Source of the DNA: Linyphia triangularis
Taxonomy: Eukaryota; Arthropoda; Arachnida; Araneae; Linyphiidae
Reading direction: 5' to 3'
NCBI GenBank assembly: GCA_963978545.1
Contig: OZ021730.1
Coordinates: 7,819,796 to 7,883,795, forward strand
DNA: 64,000 nt
Shown here piece after piece: positions 1 to 11,717 of the stretch. The translations under genes were made by a program, and so were the position numbers. Numbering within the stretch: the first letter of the stretch is position 1; the number at the start of each line of letters is the position of its first letter. The notes beneath the pieces were generated by a model, which was given only the letters and a program-made list of their open reading frames with translations, was not told the origin of the DNA and ran no database searches.

Positions 1-2438
1 AACTGGGAATTTGCCATGAACAGGAACTAAATAAGGTACAGTTTTTTTTGGTGGCTAAAGAAAATTAACTTTTGCCTAAAAAGTAGGACGTTTAAACCTT
101 AAATACACTGTTCCTTGTAGGGCTGGTTGGTTCCATTACAAAAAGTACTTGTATCTTAAAGCTATCCTTCTCGTAGAATAATATTCAATTTGTATTCACA
201 GAAATTATTTTTTACTCATCATAGTGAATATGTATTTAAACATAGCATAATTTCTTGCTTGCATTTTTTAACATTCACGTTTGAATTGCTTTTATATTAT
301 TCAATTAAACTCCATTGTAACTTTTTGATGAAATTTTTTTTCTTATCTTATTTTGCAAATGAATGCTTAATGTTCCACAAATGTAAACACCATTTTCTTA
401 CAATTTCAATGTTTTTTTTAAAACGACCTAGGTCATATTTTGAGAATCTCAAGGGTGTCGAGCAGCTTGAGTCTTAACATTGCAGTAAGAATAGGACAGC
501 AATTTTTACAGGATGTTAGCCGAGTTTTAACTTGGCAAGAGACGAAATTTGCTTTGCATTCTGATTCCATATATATGGCTATCTGATAGTGATTGATTAA
601 AGTTGCTTTTGTGCCAGTAAAGCTCAAACCAACCAACTTTAGCATACACCCAACTACTTTAGTCCTTCTATCATTGCCATGCAAATGGAATGATGTGTTA
701 CTCGACTTCAAATGGGCCATTCCAGATGCACACACCAACATCTTTTGTTAGGCGAAACTGCTCCAGTATGCCATCTCCGTCAACAACCTCTAAGCATTAC
801 TCATGTTTTTGTCGTTTTTTTTAACACCTCATCACCTATTTTATTGAGTCACCCACCACACATCCATCGCTTTTTCTCTTTTTAAATTGCACAGGTTTTT
901 TATCCAAGCTGTATTTTTTTTTTTTAACTGGTTGATTTTGTTTTACTGTTATTTTTAGCTTCATGAACAGTCTTTCATTCATTTTATCAAATCATATGCA
1001 TGGATTCTACTGTTTTCACTTCTGTACATATTTTACTCTGTTACTTCTTTTATAACTTATAGATTTTTTACTAGTATAGACTTGTACCAGTAAAATCAAA
1101 TAAACCAAACCTGATAGTGTTGGAAATGGGCATGTTCATGATGATATCCTCTCTCATAAACTGCATCAAAACTGCTCCATTATTACTGCTGAATTCATAG
1201 CCTCTTGGCCTTGCAATATATTTTAAAACAAGTGTATTTCTAATGGGTTATTTATGCAGATTTCAAGAGCTATTTGGAAGCACGATACCACCCACTGGTG
1301 ATACAAGTTCTCCTTTCATTGGCCAGCTGCAATATAACCTTTCCAAACAGGATTGCACTTGAAGTGGCAAAGGTTTTTTAAACTTAAGCAAAAAAGTCTG
1401 CTTGCTGAAAATTGTTACAAATTCTTCTGGGCATCGTGATACATGTGTCGCTCTGAGCATGTATTTTTTTTATAGTGCCATCAGGTCGTGAATGTTGTCA
1501 TTAATGTCAGTTTAGAAAACATTGCATTTTCGACGATAGCTGGATTCTCCACTTCATTTTTATATTTTAGCTCAATACGGATAGACTATTATGAGTTGCC
1601 TAGAAATGTTTTTCATTTCATTCACTTCGTATTAATTGGAGACAAGCAAGTAGTTCAGGAATTCAAATCCTGTGTCTTTGATTTCTTGTTTCTTATCAAT
1701 GACTCACTGGCAATATATTATAATTGTTTCATCTACTGAATCAAAACAAAGCGAGAAATAGTCCTCGAGGCTGGCTATACGTGTTTTTGACGGGTTCAAA
1801 ATTGTCTCTGAGGAGTTTCCAGGCTATTTTCCCATATTGTGTTAATGTAAAGCAATGTCTGGTATTTTCTTATCTTGAAAAATAGTGGTATACGCCTGCT
1901 GTTTTCTCCAACAAAAATCTCTTGTCATGTTCTGTCGCATCTTTCTTCAGTTCCTTTTAATGAATTGCCAGCACTTTCTTTCCATCAATGGTACGTTCAT
2001 GTCCAGCTTCCATGAACCATAATGGAAGTCGGATAGTTTCAAGAATGTAAAGTTGTTATCTTGTGCCATGTTTGATCGTCACTTTTGCGATCTTCAGAAA
2101 AATTGTTTGGACTCTATGTCAGAAATGAAAGTCAAGGGTTAGTAAGGCCCATAACCTTATCTTATTAAAATTCAAGTTCTTATTAAACACAGTAACTGAC
2201 ACAGAGCCATTCTATTTTTAAATAAACTTTATCAAAACATCACGAAACACACAACACACACCTTCTACTACGGAAGCTAACAAAGCATCCAAAATATTTT
2301 AAATTGAAACTAAAAGCAGAAATGCAAATTAAAAGTAGAAAAAAGATTGTTACAGTTCATTAGATCCGCTATTTGCTTTAAAAGCATAATGCAATAGCAT
2401 CTTGTTCAGTGACCGAAATCTCTTGTTGACGCACAACA
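1..2438. other. AT-rich stretch without recognisable gene
   Basis: I see no ORF with a recognisable protein family on either strand. The longest open frame (433-741, minus, about 100 codons) has no motif I know. Homopolymer T runs and short AT-rich stretches dominate. The sequence fits intron, intergenic DNA or very old transposon remains. Confidence 0.5.
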
Positions 2439-2567
2439 TGTTGTAGCCCTTGTAACCAAAAGGATCCTCAAGGTAAAGACGGGTTACTCAGCTTTTATAC
2501 TGCTGAATTTGTTGTAAGCTAATTTATTGATGTGAACGTGCAACGCCATCTGTTGACTGCTACTACA
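2439..2567. repeat. Short LTR-like repeat, copy 1
   Basis: This block begins TGTTGTAGCCC and ends GCTACTACA. Its core, running from ACCAAAAGGATCCTC to CAACGCCATCTGTTG, recurs at 2809-2948. Ends of the TG...CA kind and a pair of direct copies about 370 bp apart suggest a degraded small LTR or TRIM-like element. No primer-binding site or coding sequence lies between the copies. Confidence 0.4.
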
Positions 2568-2808
2568 TTACTCTTCCTCCAGAATTTTATCAGAGATGGA
2601 ATTCGATAAACGTTACCACCAGTTAATAGTTGCCATTGCGTGATCGGGAGCCTTATTAAGTTAACCGATATTTTTTTGTATTTATTTATTATTTTTTTTG
2701 CTTGTGGCGACATATTTTTTCGCAATTAGCAAGTATACTGTTAATTGTGTACCATCCATAGAGGAATTAGTTTTTTGCGTGTTCATTTCATTGTTTGCTG
2801 GTCACCAA

Positions 2809-2948
2809 TGTAGCCCTTCATAACCCATGTCTACCAAAAGGATCCTCGAGGTAAAGACAGATTACTCGGCTTTTATACTGTTGAATTTATTATAAACTGA
2901 TTTATTGGTAGGAAAGTGCAACGCCATCTGTTGCCGGCTGCTACAACA
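2809..2948. repeat. Short LTR-like repeat, copy 2
   Basis: This is the second direct copy of the repeat at 2439-2567. It begins TGTAGCCCTT and ends GCTACAACA. The start and end are mutually inverted (TGTTGTAGC in copy 1, GCTACAACA here), as in LTR termini. The copies differ at many positions, so the pair is old. Confidence 0.4.
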
Positions 2949-3164
2949 TGCTTTATGCACATTATATATGTCCTTGCAAATGTTATGCTTTTTACTGCGT
3001 AATCAATACAAGTATAAGGGATAACTGTGAATGCAAAATGTTGCAGTTAATGAAATTTATTTTGCATTGACATTCAGCATTCAAATTTATATTTTATGTT
3101 ATCAGATATTGTTTGCTACTTTTAGTAACAACATAGGTCACTCCTTTCTATATCTCCAAGAATG

Positions 3165-3510
3165 AATAGGCAGCAAAGAGCTTCATATTTTTATACAAAA
3201 TTCAGAAATAGTTGGCTAGTATGCCAAAAGTGTTCTCGACCACTTGCCTGGCTCGAGATAATCTATAATTAAATGTTCTCCTATCATTCGCAGTTTTTTT
3301 GGTTACACGGCTTCATGAAGTCAGTTCGAAGGACAAATGCTTCATCGCCCACAAATGCGTATGATAGTTCACACAATAAGCTACCATTTGACTCAGCTTG
3401 ATGAATGGGCAAAGTTTTCGATAAAAAATTGTTGTAGAATAGTGTTTTTTAAATAGTCTCATGTGGAGGTCGTTGCGTCCATCAGTAGAGATGCCAGCCC
3501 AGATCAATTA
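3165..3510 (-). pseudogene. Harbinger (HARBI1/ALP1-like) transposase fragment
   Basis: Reading the minus strand in shifting frames gives two hallmarks of the DDE_Tnp_4 nuclease. The first is FVGDEAFVLRTDFMKPC at about 3300-3360. The second is RRTFNYRLSRARQVVEN followed by TFGILANYF at about 3190-3280. An upstream stretch reading FYNNFLSKTLPI also fits the family. These are C-terminal parts of the transposase fold that carry catalytic acidic residues. Several frameshifts and stops interrupt the frame, so it is a dead fragment. The N-terminal half is not visible here. A second Harbinger fragment lies at 56808 but cannot be tied to this one. Confidence 0.7.
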
Positions 3511-4365
3511 GTACCCCACTGCCAAATCTGACCCTTCCTTGCACGAACGCAGGATTGTTTCTTGTAAATATTCTATTCTAATATTCTTGTTCTAATTTTA
3601 AGTAGGTTTCTATAGAGCCACAGACGGACAGACAGCTTGTTTTATTATTATAGATTAAAATATATATTTAATCCACAGCTATAACAAGCAGAAAAAAAAC
3701 CCACATTATTCAACATTTAATGCACCTTTAAGTTGTGGACAGAAATCATAAATATTGATTCCCCCTCGGGGGCTCACATCTTGTGAGTACAGGCTTGGCG
3801 AACCCAAGGTACCCCAGTTGTGCCTACCATTTTCTTTCCTTTTTTGTTATGCCCAACCGTATGTACTGTTTTGGTACTTTTTTTATTTTGTTCATTCTTT
3901 CAATTCCATATATTGTCTTACGTTCTCGTTTTGGTATTTTTTTACTTATATTTCTGGGTTTGGTTTATATTTCTTATACTTTTGGATTTATTTATATGAT
4001 TTTTTTTTGTTGGATTATACCAACCCACGTGTTTGCCGTGTGTGGCGTCCCGTAAGGGGTAGAATGGGATCCTGGGGTTACCTTGCGCAGGATTCACATG
4101 GTTGGGTCCTCGCATGCGTGCCCTTTGGCCCAGGATTCACTGTAGACGGGTGGCAGAAGGTAGCCCCCTTCTGTCAATCGGCTGGTAGTGTAAATTCCAT
4201 CTTCACTACCTAGGGTTAGCATTGCGGTTAGTGTTGCCCTGCGGATCTACAACCCGAAGCCGTAATGCTATATCTCGATGTTATCCCTGAGACCCTAAGG
4301 GTCTCCCCTTGTTGGGCTCTGCGGTGGGTGGGGACGCATCGAGACGAACAAATACAAACTTCAAT

Positions 4366-5270
4366 ATGGCAACTTTTTCTTCTACAGGCATTGGTGAAGC
4401 CTCAAATCACCAAAAAACATCCCATACCAAACGTCCATCTGATGCAAAAATTGAAAATAAACAAACTAAGAAACTTTCTATCACCTTACCGACCTTTTAT
4501 ATAATACAATCGACCGATCCATCATTTAAATCAAAATCTCCTTTCTTTATCCAGAAGGCCTTGCAAAGTGCAATAGGTGACCCTAAATCCACCAAACGCT
4601 TACGTTTCGGCGATCTACTAATTCAAGCAGCTAATCCCCTACAGTCTCATCCCTACACAACCTTAAAACGCTTGCAACTTTATCCGTAACAACAATGCCT
4701 CACAAGACTTTAAACAACAGCTAAGGAGTAATATCAGAATTCGACTTACAAAATGTAGATGAGGACGAACTCTTCTCTGAGCTCTGGAGCCAGGGCGTGA
4801 TTCGTGCTCATCGCATTACAATAAAAAAACAGAACAATATCATAAAAACCAAACATATCATCTTAACGTTTAATACACCTGTTTTACCTACAAACATTAA
4901 AGCTGGTTACCTGAACTGCCCTGTACGCTATTATATTCCGAATCCGTTGCGCTGCTTTAAGTGCCAACGGTTCGGGCACTCCAGGAACGCGTGCAATCGG
5001 CCAGACACTTGTGGTAACTGTGGAAAAGCAGACCACGCTGATCGGGATTGCAGCGCAGATTCCCATTACATTAATTGCGATGGCGCCCACTCTGCGTATT
5101 CCCGATCAGGCCCTGTATGGCTGCGTGAAAAGAAAATCCAAGAAGTTAAATCCACAAGTAACGTGTCTTACGCCGAGGCAAATGCAATGGTACCAGCATT
5201 ACCATCTAAAACAGGTCAAAAAACTTACTCCGCTGCAGTTCAACCACCGAAGCCTTTAAACAGCATTTAG
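4366..5270 (+). pseudogene. LINE A ORF1 (Gag-like zinc-knuckle protein), broken
   Basis: The frame probably starts at ATG 4366, by alignment with ORF1 of LINE C. The N-terminal part is open to 4689. It then needs a frame change and reopens at about 4797. The second part contains CCHC knuckles CFKCQRFGHSRNAC and CGNCGKADHADRDC. A third knuckle is degraded: its first and last cysteines are replaced (YINCDGAH...SGP). ORF1 proteins of I-group LINEs bind the element RNA and form the RNP. The frame breaks and lost knuckle residues mark it as non-functional. Confidence 0.8.
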
Positions 5271-5373
5271 TATCCAAACCAATATCTCGTATCCTTGCCA
5301 AATCCAAATCTCCAGTACATCGAAATCCAATGCTTCAACCACAACCAAACCCAATAGAATAACAACTGCAATA

Positions 5374-5608
5374 TTTATAATTCAATTATCCTGTCTCGTA
5401 TTGACTACGGATGCGTTGCGTTATGGTTCAGCAGGAGCATCTCTTCTGCGCAGATTGGATACCGTCCACCATACTGCTGCCCGTATTTGTTTAGGTGCAT
5501 TTCTCACCTCACCCATTGAGAGTCTGTTAACAGAGTGTTGTCAACTCCCACTTGACCTTAGGCGTAAAATTTAAGCGCTAACTACTACTGTAGAATAAAA
5601 TCTGATCC
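5374..5608 (+). pseudogene. LINE A ORF2 fragment (after the RT core)
   Basis: Translation in shifting frames gives LSRIDYGCVA and later PIESLLTECC, matching the region just after the RT core of LINE B ORF2. It joins ORF1 sequence directly at the motif AACTGCAATATTTATAATTC (about 5360-5379). The hAT element enters at 5617, and the same reading resumes after 8723. Confidence 0.75.
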
Positions 5609-5616
5609 TTCTCATC

Positions 5617-8600
5617 CAGTGGCGGCTAGTGAGCAGTGAAAGTGAGGGGGCCCGATACCAAAAAATTATATATATATATGCTTGCTTACAACAACAAATA
5701 AGGTTTTTAAAATAATTGAAATAAAAAAATTAAGTCATGAGTAATGCTACTAATATTTCAGTCAATGATATTTTAATTATTAATTCATGCAAAATAATTT
5801 TGATTTTTGTATAATAGAGTTAATAAAATATTACAAAACCTTTGAAAGTGCAATATTTACAAGTTTACAAACAAAATAAAATTGAAGGCATTGTTATATT
5901 GACCAGTTCAATAGTTTTAAATTGAACTACTTGATATTCTTTGAATATAATGATCTATATGTCGTATATTTTTTTTGGCACAAGAGCTAAGGGAGAGTTA
6001 TACTTCAACGGAATATCCTTCAATCAAAATTTGGACTCTAATATATTAGTTCTTCTATCGAGGAAAGAACGTTTTTCAAGAAATCTTTTAAGAGAAAATG
6101 CACAGCATATGTATTTTAAACTTGAAGAAATCCTGAAAATCTGCAGAGGAACTCAACAATCGAAACCAAGATATCAGTCACAATTATTGATGTGTCTACT
6201 CGCTTTGAAAACAAATTACAGAGCACACGGCTTGACTCGATTGCTTCGGGTGTCAATCAGTTCGGATATAGCAGTCGTTAAAAATACAAGGTTTTGACCA
6301 TGATTCTTAATACTTTGAAAAGAAGTTAAAAAGTATGGAACTAACTTTAAACTTTTAATTTCGAATATCCTGTATGATATCTTTTCCAATGCTGTACACC
6401 TACTTATTTATTACAGAATTTTTTTCTAAAATTAGATCATCTTCTCTTTTATTTGTAATACCCAGTAAAAGGATAAATGTAGTTTCTGCCCAATTCTAGC
6501 CAAACCACTTATTTTGATTTGATAAGGAAATATTTTGCTGTCGTTATAGAAATTCATCTATTGATTGTACCGGAGAGTTACGTTAATAATTGTATACTAT
6601 ATTGTTATGAATTTTTCCTCTAAGGCAATGATGGCACAGTTTTTAAGATAAAAACTACTATTTATTCACTTCAGAAAACTCACAGAATTTATTCAAAGGC
6701 AACAGTGTTATCACTCTTAAGCTTCAACACAAGCTTCAACAAAAAACCAACTTCGAATACAGCGATTATACAAGCTCACTCTAATAAGTAAACAAAGCGA
6801 ACAGCTTTCATCGAACTCCGAAGTCAATCTGAAAACTTTCCCGATCTGCAGTCTTATTTATACTTGTCGCGAGAGAACATTCCCGAAATTTCCAGCCAAT
6901 TCGTCGGAAAAGAAACATCTCGAAATTTCTCGATTGCTTTAGGTGTTACACCTTTTTCTAACCTGTATAATCGCTGTTAATAAATGAAATAAGATACAAT
7001 AAATTACAATAGAATTTTAAAATAATACGTCACTATTTAAACTATATACAGACAATTTGTGCAACAATATCAAATATCATTGGGAGAGGTAAGACAAATC
7101 AACACTTCTGATCATTTGAACGAAATTTAAATACTCAGTTATTTTTCAAAACAAAAAGTAAATATCTGAACAAAAACCAATTGTAGACTCTTACATTTTA
7201 CTAAATAAAGAGTAAAATAAAAAAAAAAAAAAAAAAAAAAAAAAAACTTACCGTGGTTATTTATTGGTGTAAATTCTTTCGCAGTCGTACAAGTTGAAGA
7301 CACTAAAGATAAACGCCTGATCCCTGACTTTAAAGTAAGAAAAATAAGAATTGACCATTTCCATGCAGATCCCCAGGACCTGAAGGGGTATTAGTAATAT
7401 GATACTCATACCCATGGTATGACGAAAAAACTAAGGAAAAAACAGGATGTCACGTGAAAGGGAAGGAATGGCCCTCGCCACATTATAGAATTTTCTGTCG
7501 TATCTCTTTGCTCTTTAAGATGCAAATTCAAGGTCGACCGAAGTAAGGAGACATTTTGTTCCCCCAAGCACAGTCTGGGTAAACTAACATCTTTTGAAGA
7601 GGGCAAGAAGATTATCCTCATATAGTCATTCTAATAGCGTTAGGCTGTTAGAGTTTTAATAGGAATTATGGGTTCTTACAATATTCTGTAGAATTGCAAT
7701 CGTACTATAGTACGATTATTTAAAGTTTTTTTTCTTTCTTTTTTTTTTCTTCTTTTTTTTTTAGTTATGGTTTAAGCTTTTATTTTTGTAATTTATTTAC
7801 GTACGTGATTTTTTTATAGCAAATAAATTTTAAGGGGTATCCGCACACTAATACTGTATAACAAATTGGCTTCTAATCAAGAGGAAGATTGAACAATAAT
7901 ATCTGATGCAAAAATTTGGCTCACTCTTTCGTCATACATCCGACCAGGATTGTAGAAAAATGTGCCTAGTCGGTTAGAGCTACATTGGAAATTACTTTCA
8001 GAGGAACAATTTCAGTTTTTAGAAACAACAAGGATTCTTCTTTTGAGTGAGATCTTCTCTCTTTCCACAAGACAGACCGACAATCAAGGAGAGACCGTCC
8101 TAGTTTTTGTGCGAAATAAGTTAGTTACTTTCATTCAACTTATTTTTTCAAACGGTCACAGATGAGCATAAAAAATATCTTAGTTGGGCATTTCAAATTC
8201 ATTCCTTCAGCAGCGAATTAGTCTTACATCATTAAACTTTATGAGCCTAGTAATAAAATAAAAAATATCGATGCGTAACATTCATATTGGGTCTCTGATC
8301 TAATGAGATTAACTTTTATTTCGGCCGGGGATCTCCTTATCATATAGATCAGAAGACAGTGCCAAAACACGAAACTCAGGAATTTTGTAATTTGAGAACC
8401 ACACAAGGGGCTTGCAGGATATTGCAGGTGGCGAAAGTCAGTCTCTCACCCCCGCCCCTTCGTCTTTTTTCCAGCAAGTTTCTTCTACGGGCAAAGGAAA
8501 AGAAGCTCAATCAGGCGACTTAAATATTCATTCATAAGGAAATTTATTAGTTGAGTGAAAATGGTCAGTTTCAAGATTAAAACTTCAGATAAATCAGTAT

Positions 8601-8715
8601 ATTAACTAGTAACTAATAAAAAATTAAAAAAAAAAAAAAAAAAATTGTGGGGGGAACCGACCAAAAAAGTGAGGGGGCCCGGGCCCCCCCTGGCCCCCTG
8701 CACCAGCCGCCACTG
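5617..8715. mobile_element. Non-autonomous hAT-like DNA transposon (3.1 kb)
   Basis: The ends are inverted repeats: CAGTGGCGGCTAGTG on the left and CACCAGCCGCCACTG on the right, a 14 of 15 match. An 8-bp direct repeat TTCTCATC flanks the element at 5609-5616 and 8716-8723. An 8-bp duplication with CAGTGGCG termini is typical of hAT (Tip100-like) transposons. A subterminal block AGTGAGGGGGCCCG occurs near both ends in the same orientation. I recognise no transposase inside. The interior is AT-rich, has an A-run of about 29 at 7218, and carries a solo LTR at 6603-7066. It interrupts LINE A, so it is younger than LINE A. Confidence 0.88.
6603..7066 (-). mobile_element. Solo LTR of the Gypsy-type family
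   Basis: It begins TGTTATGAATTTTTCC and ends AATTTGTGCAACA on the plus strand, which is the reverse complement of the LTRs at 11718, 15438 and 45839. A 4-bp direct repeat ATAT flanks it at 6599-6602 and 7067-7070. It is 464 bp, close to the 466 bp of the LTR at 45839. No internal sequence adjoins it, so it is the product of LTR-LTR recombination. It sits inside the hAT element. Confidence 0.88.
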
Positions 8716-8723
8716 TTCTCATC

Positions 8724-9493
8724 CTTTACGGAATTTGAGTCTTGACGCATATCTTGGTAGGCTATATAATGCACGTCCATCTAGCATTCGCCCATTTTCT
8801 GAAAGAGCTCAATCTGTTCTGTCGGATGCAGCTCTAAGTGACCTAGATATCCAGCTGGCTAATTCTCAGATATTTCCTCCATGGGATATTCCATCATTTC
8901 AGTTTTTAAATCCATTTGCGATGCATTACAAAGCAGACACTGCCCCAGAAATTTTGCAGAAGATCTTTTGTTTACACCGATCTCAGTATAGTGATTATCA
9001 TGCAGTCTATACTGATGGATTCAAAGCAGGTGAACGTGTTGGCTGTTGTGTTGTGTCTGACACTTCCACAGTTAGCTTCACGCTTCATAAATCCTGCTCG
9101 GTTTTTACTTCTGAGATGGTGGCAATCTTTTGTGCTCTGCTACATATTTCATTTTGCTCCCATCGTAAGTTTTGTGTATACAGCGATAGCTTAAGTGCTT
9201 TAACAAGCCTGGAGCACTTTAGACGACCAAACGGTATAGTGGTTAGCGTGCTAGCTTCTAGACCGCGAGGTTGCGGGTTCGAGTCCCGTGTTTGGCATGG
9301 GTGTTTGTAAATGTATGTCGGCTTGTCTAATGGCGAATGTTTCGGCACATTATAGTCCTCGTGTTGCTGACGACGCCAGATAATCTGAATACAACCTGAA
9401 GCACTTTAATAACATATGTCATCCAATAGCTCCTGACATATGTTCTCTGTTACACAAACTTGAGAGGAAAGGTTTTGTTATTTTATTTTGCTG
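8724..9493 (+). pseudogene. LINE A ORF2 C-terminal part (RNase H)
   Basis: Open reading shows LSLDAYLGRLYNARPSSI, then FPPWDIPSFQFLNPFAM and the start of an RNase H domain (AVYTDGFKAGERVGC), all close to LINE B ORF2. The RNase H motif TDGS has become TDGF, a change beside a catalytic Asp. A SINE splits the domain at 9222. The reading continues to KLERKGFVILFCW before the LINE F tail. The C-terminal zinc knuckle is missing. Confidence 0.8.
9222..9397 (+). mobile_element. tRNA-derived SINE, copy 1
   Basis: The head reads CCAAACGGTATAGTGGTTAG and contains a perfect B box GGTTCGAGTCC. The tail includes the LINE-like region GGCACATTATAGTCC...GACGCC and ends ACAACCT. Direct repeats AGCACTTTA flank it (9213-9221 and 9400-9408). 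It interrupts the RNase H of LINE A. Confidence 0.92.
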
Positions 9494-9642
9494 GGTTGGT
9501 TGGTTGGTTAGAGTTTAACTGCGCAAGGGCAACACGTGGGCCATACTGCGCCAAACAATCGTCAATCAGTTTTAAAATATTTTAAAAGTGAATATCAATT
9601 AATATTTAAAAGATTGAAAAAATCCAAAATAACACGAAGTAT

Positions 9643-10969
9643 TTAAATAAGGTGATAAAATCCAATGTCATGTAAAAATTTAAAAAGATTTCTGTGAGGT
9701 GGTGAACATAATATAGATGAAAGTGAAGGATGGTTGGCATTAAAATGCCGCTGTCTGAAGGTATTAAAACACGGACATTCGTTCAAAACATGAAAAACTG
9801 AAAAAATAACCCCACAGGTATTACATGTGGGGGCATCTTCTGCCAGCAGAAGATGCACATGGGTAAAACGAGTGTGACCAATTCTAAGGCGTGTCAGGAG
9901 CACTTCCCTTTTCCGAGATTGCTGAATGGGCGCGAATCTTGAAATTGAGGGCTGAAACGAACGCAGCTTGTTATCTGTCTGTGCATCCCACATGGCCTGC
10001 CAAGTGAGAGACAGAGCAGTGTCACAAGCTTTATTTGCGTCGTCAGGGCAGAGCCAAGTGCTCCTAGGTCCACTTGCTGATCGTGCGATGGAATCTGCGC
10101 GTTCATTACCCATGATCCCCACATGACCTGAGATCCAACAAAAAAGGATTTTAAAATGTCTGTCTAAAAGTGTGATATGAAGTTTTAAAATTTCTAAGAT
10201 AAAAGGATGGGTCTGGTTCAGTGGATTACTTAATGCATCTAAACAGCTCTTGGAATCTGTGTAAATAATCCACTGACCATGGCCTTGCTTTAAAATAAAT
10301 TGCAAGGCCAATAGAATAGTCAGAGACTCAGCTGTAAAGACAGAGCTGCTATGGTGCAGTTCTTGGGACATGATGGTACTGTCATGAACTGCAGCAGCTC
10401 CGACATGCCCCTGGCTTTTCGACCCATCCGTATATATGGACTTAAAATTAGAGAAATAATGTCTATGATAATAAAATATACTTGTAAAAGCAACTTCTGG
10501 TGTAGAACTTTTTTTAAAATTTGTAAAAAATATTAAGAACAATGATTTGATGATGGTGCCAGGGTGGAATGAAAAATGAGATAGGGCGAACCTTAAAATC
10601 GTCAATGTTGTGAGATGAAAGAATGGAACGAATTCTCAATGCAAAAGATGGAATGCATGATGGGCGTGCGTTAAAAAGTCGATGATGAAGAGGATTAAAA
10701 ATATGCTTTAAAAGAGGATGAGAAGGATGACTTTTTACATTAAAATAGAATTTTAAAGAAAGTTTCTCCCGTCTCTGACCCAGAGATGCTTCCAGACAAA
10801 GCACGTATAAACTTTGCACCGGTGCTGTACTAAATGCTCCTGATGCGATCCTGAGACCTGAATGGTGAACAGGATCCAGGAGCATTAGAGCCGATTTTCT
10901 GGCTGAACCGTACACCACCGAGCCGTAGTCAAGTATGGAACGGACCAGGCACCTGTATATCTTTAACAT
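9643..10969 (-). pseudogene. LINE F ORF2 C-terminal half: RNase H and zinc knuckle
   Basis: Two overlapping frames encode this part. The first, from 10969, starts MLKIYRCLVRSILDYGS and covers the post-RT region. The second, from 10605, covers RNase H (SIYTDGSKSQGHVGAAAVHD, later TDSKSCLDAL and GNERADSIA) and a C-terminal knuckle CNTCGVIFSVFHVLNEC. The change of frame falls in A/T runs near 10507-10535. RNase H removes RNA from the cDNA hybrid in I-group LINEs. Catalytic acids of the three RNase H motifs are kept, but the frameshift and truncation make it inactive. Confidence 0.85.
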
Positions 10970-11045
10970 GGAGGTTGTGTCAGCTCCCCAGGAAGTGTTA
11001 GAGAGAACTTTCAGGAGATTCAGGACTTTATTGCACTTCAGTTTT

Positions 11046-11515
11046 CACATACGCATCGGTATATTCAACGCTTGACGGGAAGGTGAAATAGTGCGTGTGC
11101 TCAATATTCTCTCGTAAAACCTTCAATGTCCACTCCATTAGGACAACATCTCCTCGCCGCTGCCTCAAATCCATATATCGCAGGCGAATGGAGTTTAGTA
11201 ACTTCACGTACTGATCAACATCGCCCCTATCCTCCGCTATCTCCGCCATCACGTTTTCATGTGCCCGTGATGTCACGAAATCGACGTTCGCTACACATAG
11301 CTGACTGATTTTCCGGTGTTCCACAACTCGGGTGGGCAGGCTCGTCGTACCAAGTGATGGGCCGTGCCAGTGCTCTGCCAGCTCCTGTCGAAACCAGTCG
11401 TACTGGTGGGATATCTGTAATGGTTCCAGGACGTGTGGGTAACGCACATAATCGTCGCGACATAAGTAACCGCGCACATTCTCCAGAGGTGCAGGATGTC
11501 TCAAGTCCATCTGCT
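11046..11515 (-). pseudogene. Capsid-like ORF, N-terminal piece (left partial unit)
   Basis: This piece duplicates the first ~156 codons of the virus-like ORF at 12279-15230 (offset 3720 bp). It ends abruptly where the unit is cut by the LINE F junction at 11045. One substitution (11375 versus 15095) separates it from the inner copy. No promoter is visible. It is only a remnant. Confidence 0.75.
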
Positions 11516-11717
11516 CCAGGGAGGACTTCAATTATGATTCCTAAAGGCCAGTTTATGCGCTTGGAATCAGTCTCAAGAAGAACCACATCTCCAATACTCA
11601 ACGATTCTTTCCGGCTGTGACCCTTTTGTACCAACATTGCTAAATATTCGTTACGAAATCTCATTCTTAAATCATGCCGTAATTCTCCAGCTTGGGAATG
11701 CCTTAAGAAAGGGGAAA
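11516..11717 (-). pseudogene. Pao DUF5641 stub (left partial unit)
   Basis: On the minus strand this encodes FRNEYLAMLVQKG, LSIGDVVLLETD and WPLGIIIEVLPGADG. That is the signature of DUF5641, the C-terminal domain of Pao integrases. It begins at the LTR edge and stops at GADG, where the capsid-like sequence starts in another frame. It is a near-identical copy of 15236-15437. Confidence 0.75.

Larger units (their letters stand above)
3762..9493 (+). mobile_element. LINE A: I-group non-LTR retrotransposon, chimeric and interrupted
   Basis: The 5' end CCCCTCGGGGGCTCACATC matches the 5' end of LINE C, and ORF1 (4366-5270) is also C-type. At about 5374 the sequence switches to the ORF2 RT-thumb region of the B-type LINE, so the endonuclease and most of the RT are absent. 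A hAT-like element (5617-8715) and a SINE (9222-9397) interrupt the ORF2 part. Homology ends at TTTTGCTGGG, where the AACC tail of LINE F abuts. Its own 3' end is missing, so no target-site duplication can be assigned. It cannot move by itself. Confidence 0.85.

Noticed and set aside
3420..3507. Tc1/mariner transposase fragment (WAGISTDGRNDLH)
   Set aside because: The string resembles a Tc1 motif, but the adjoining stretches in the same strand (FYNNFLSKTLPI, FVGDEAF, RLSRARQVVEN) are Harbinger, and no other Tc1 block is present.
7218..7246. Poly(A) tail of a processed pseudogene
   Set aside because: The A run has no gene-like sequence before it and no flanking duplication; other A runs (21467, 22400) are similar low-complexity tracts.
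9085..9348. Recurring short ORF reading PLDKPTYIYKHPC...RDSNPQPRGLEAST in several places
   Set aside because: It is a translation of the SINE antisense strand and recurs only because the SINE does.
11126..11308. Plus-strand ORFs through the capsid and DUF5641 regions (also 14846, 15074, 12702, 13318)
   Set aside because: They are antisense shadows of the long minus-strand frame in GC-richer DNA and carry no recognisable domain.
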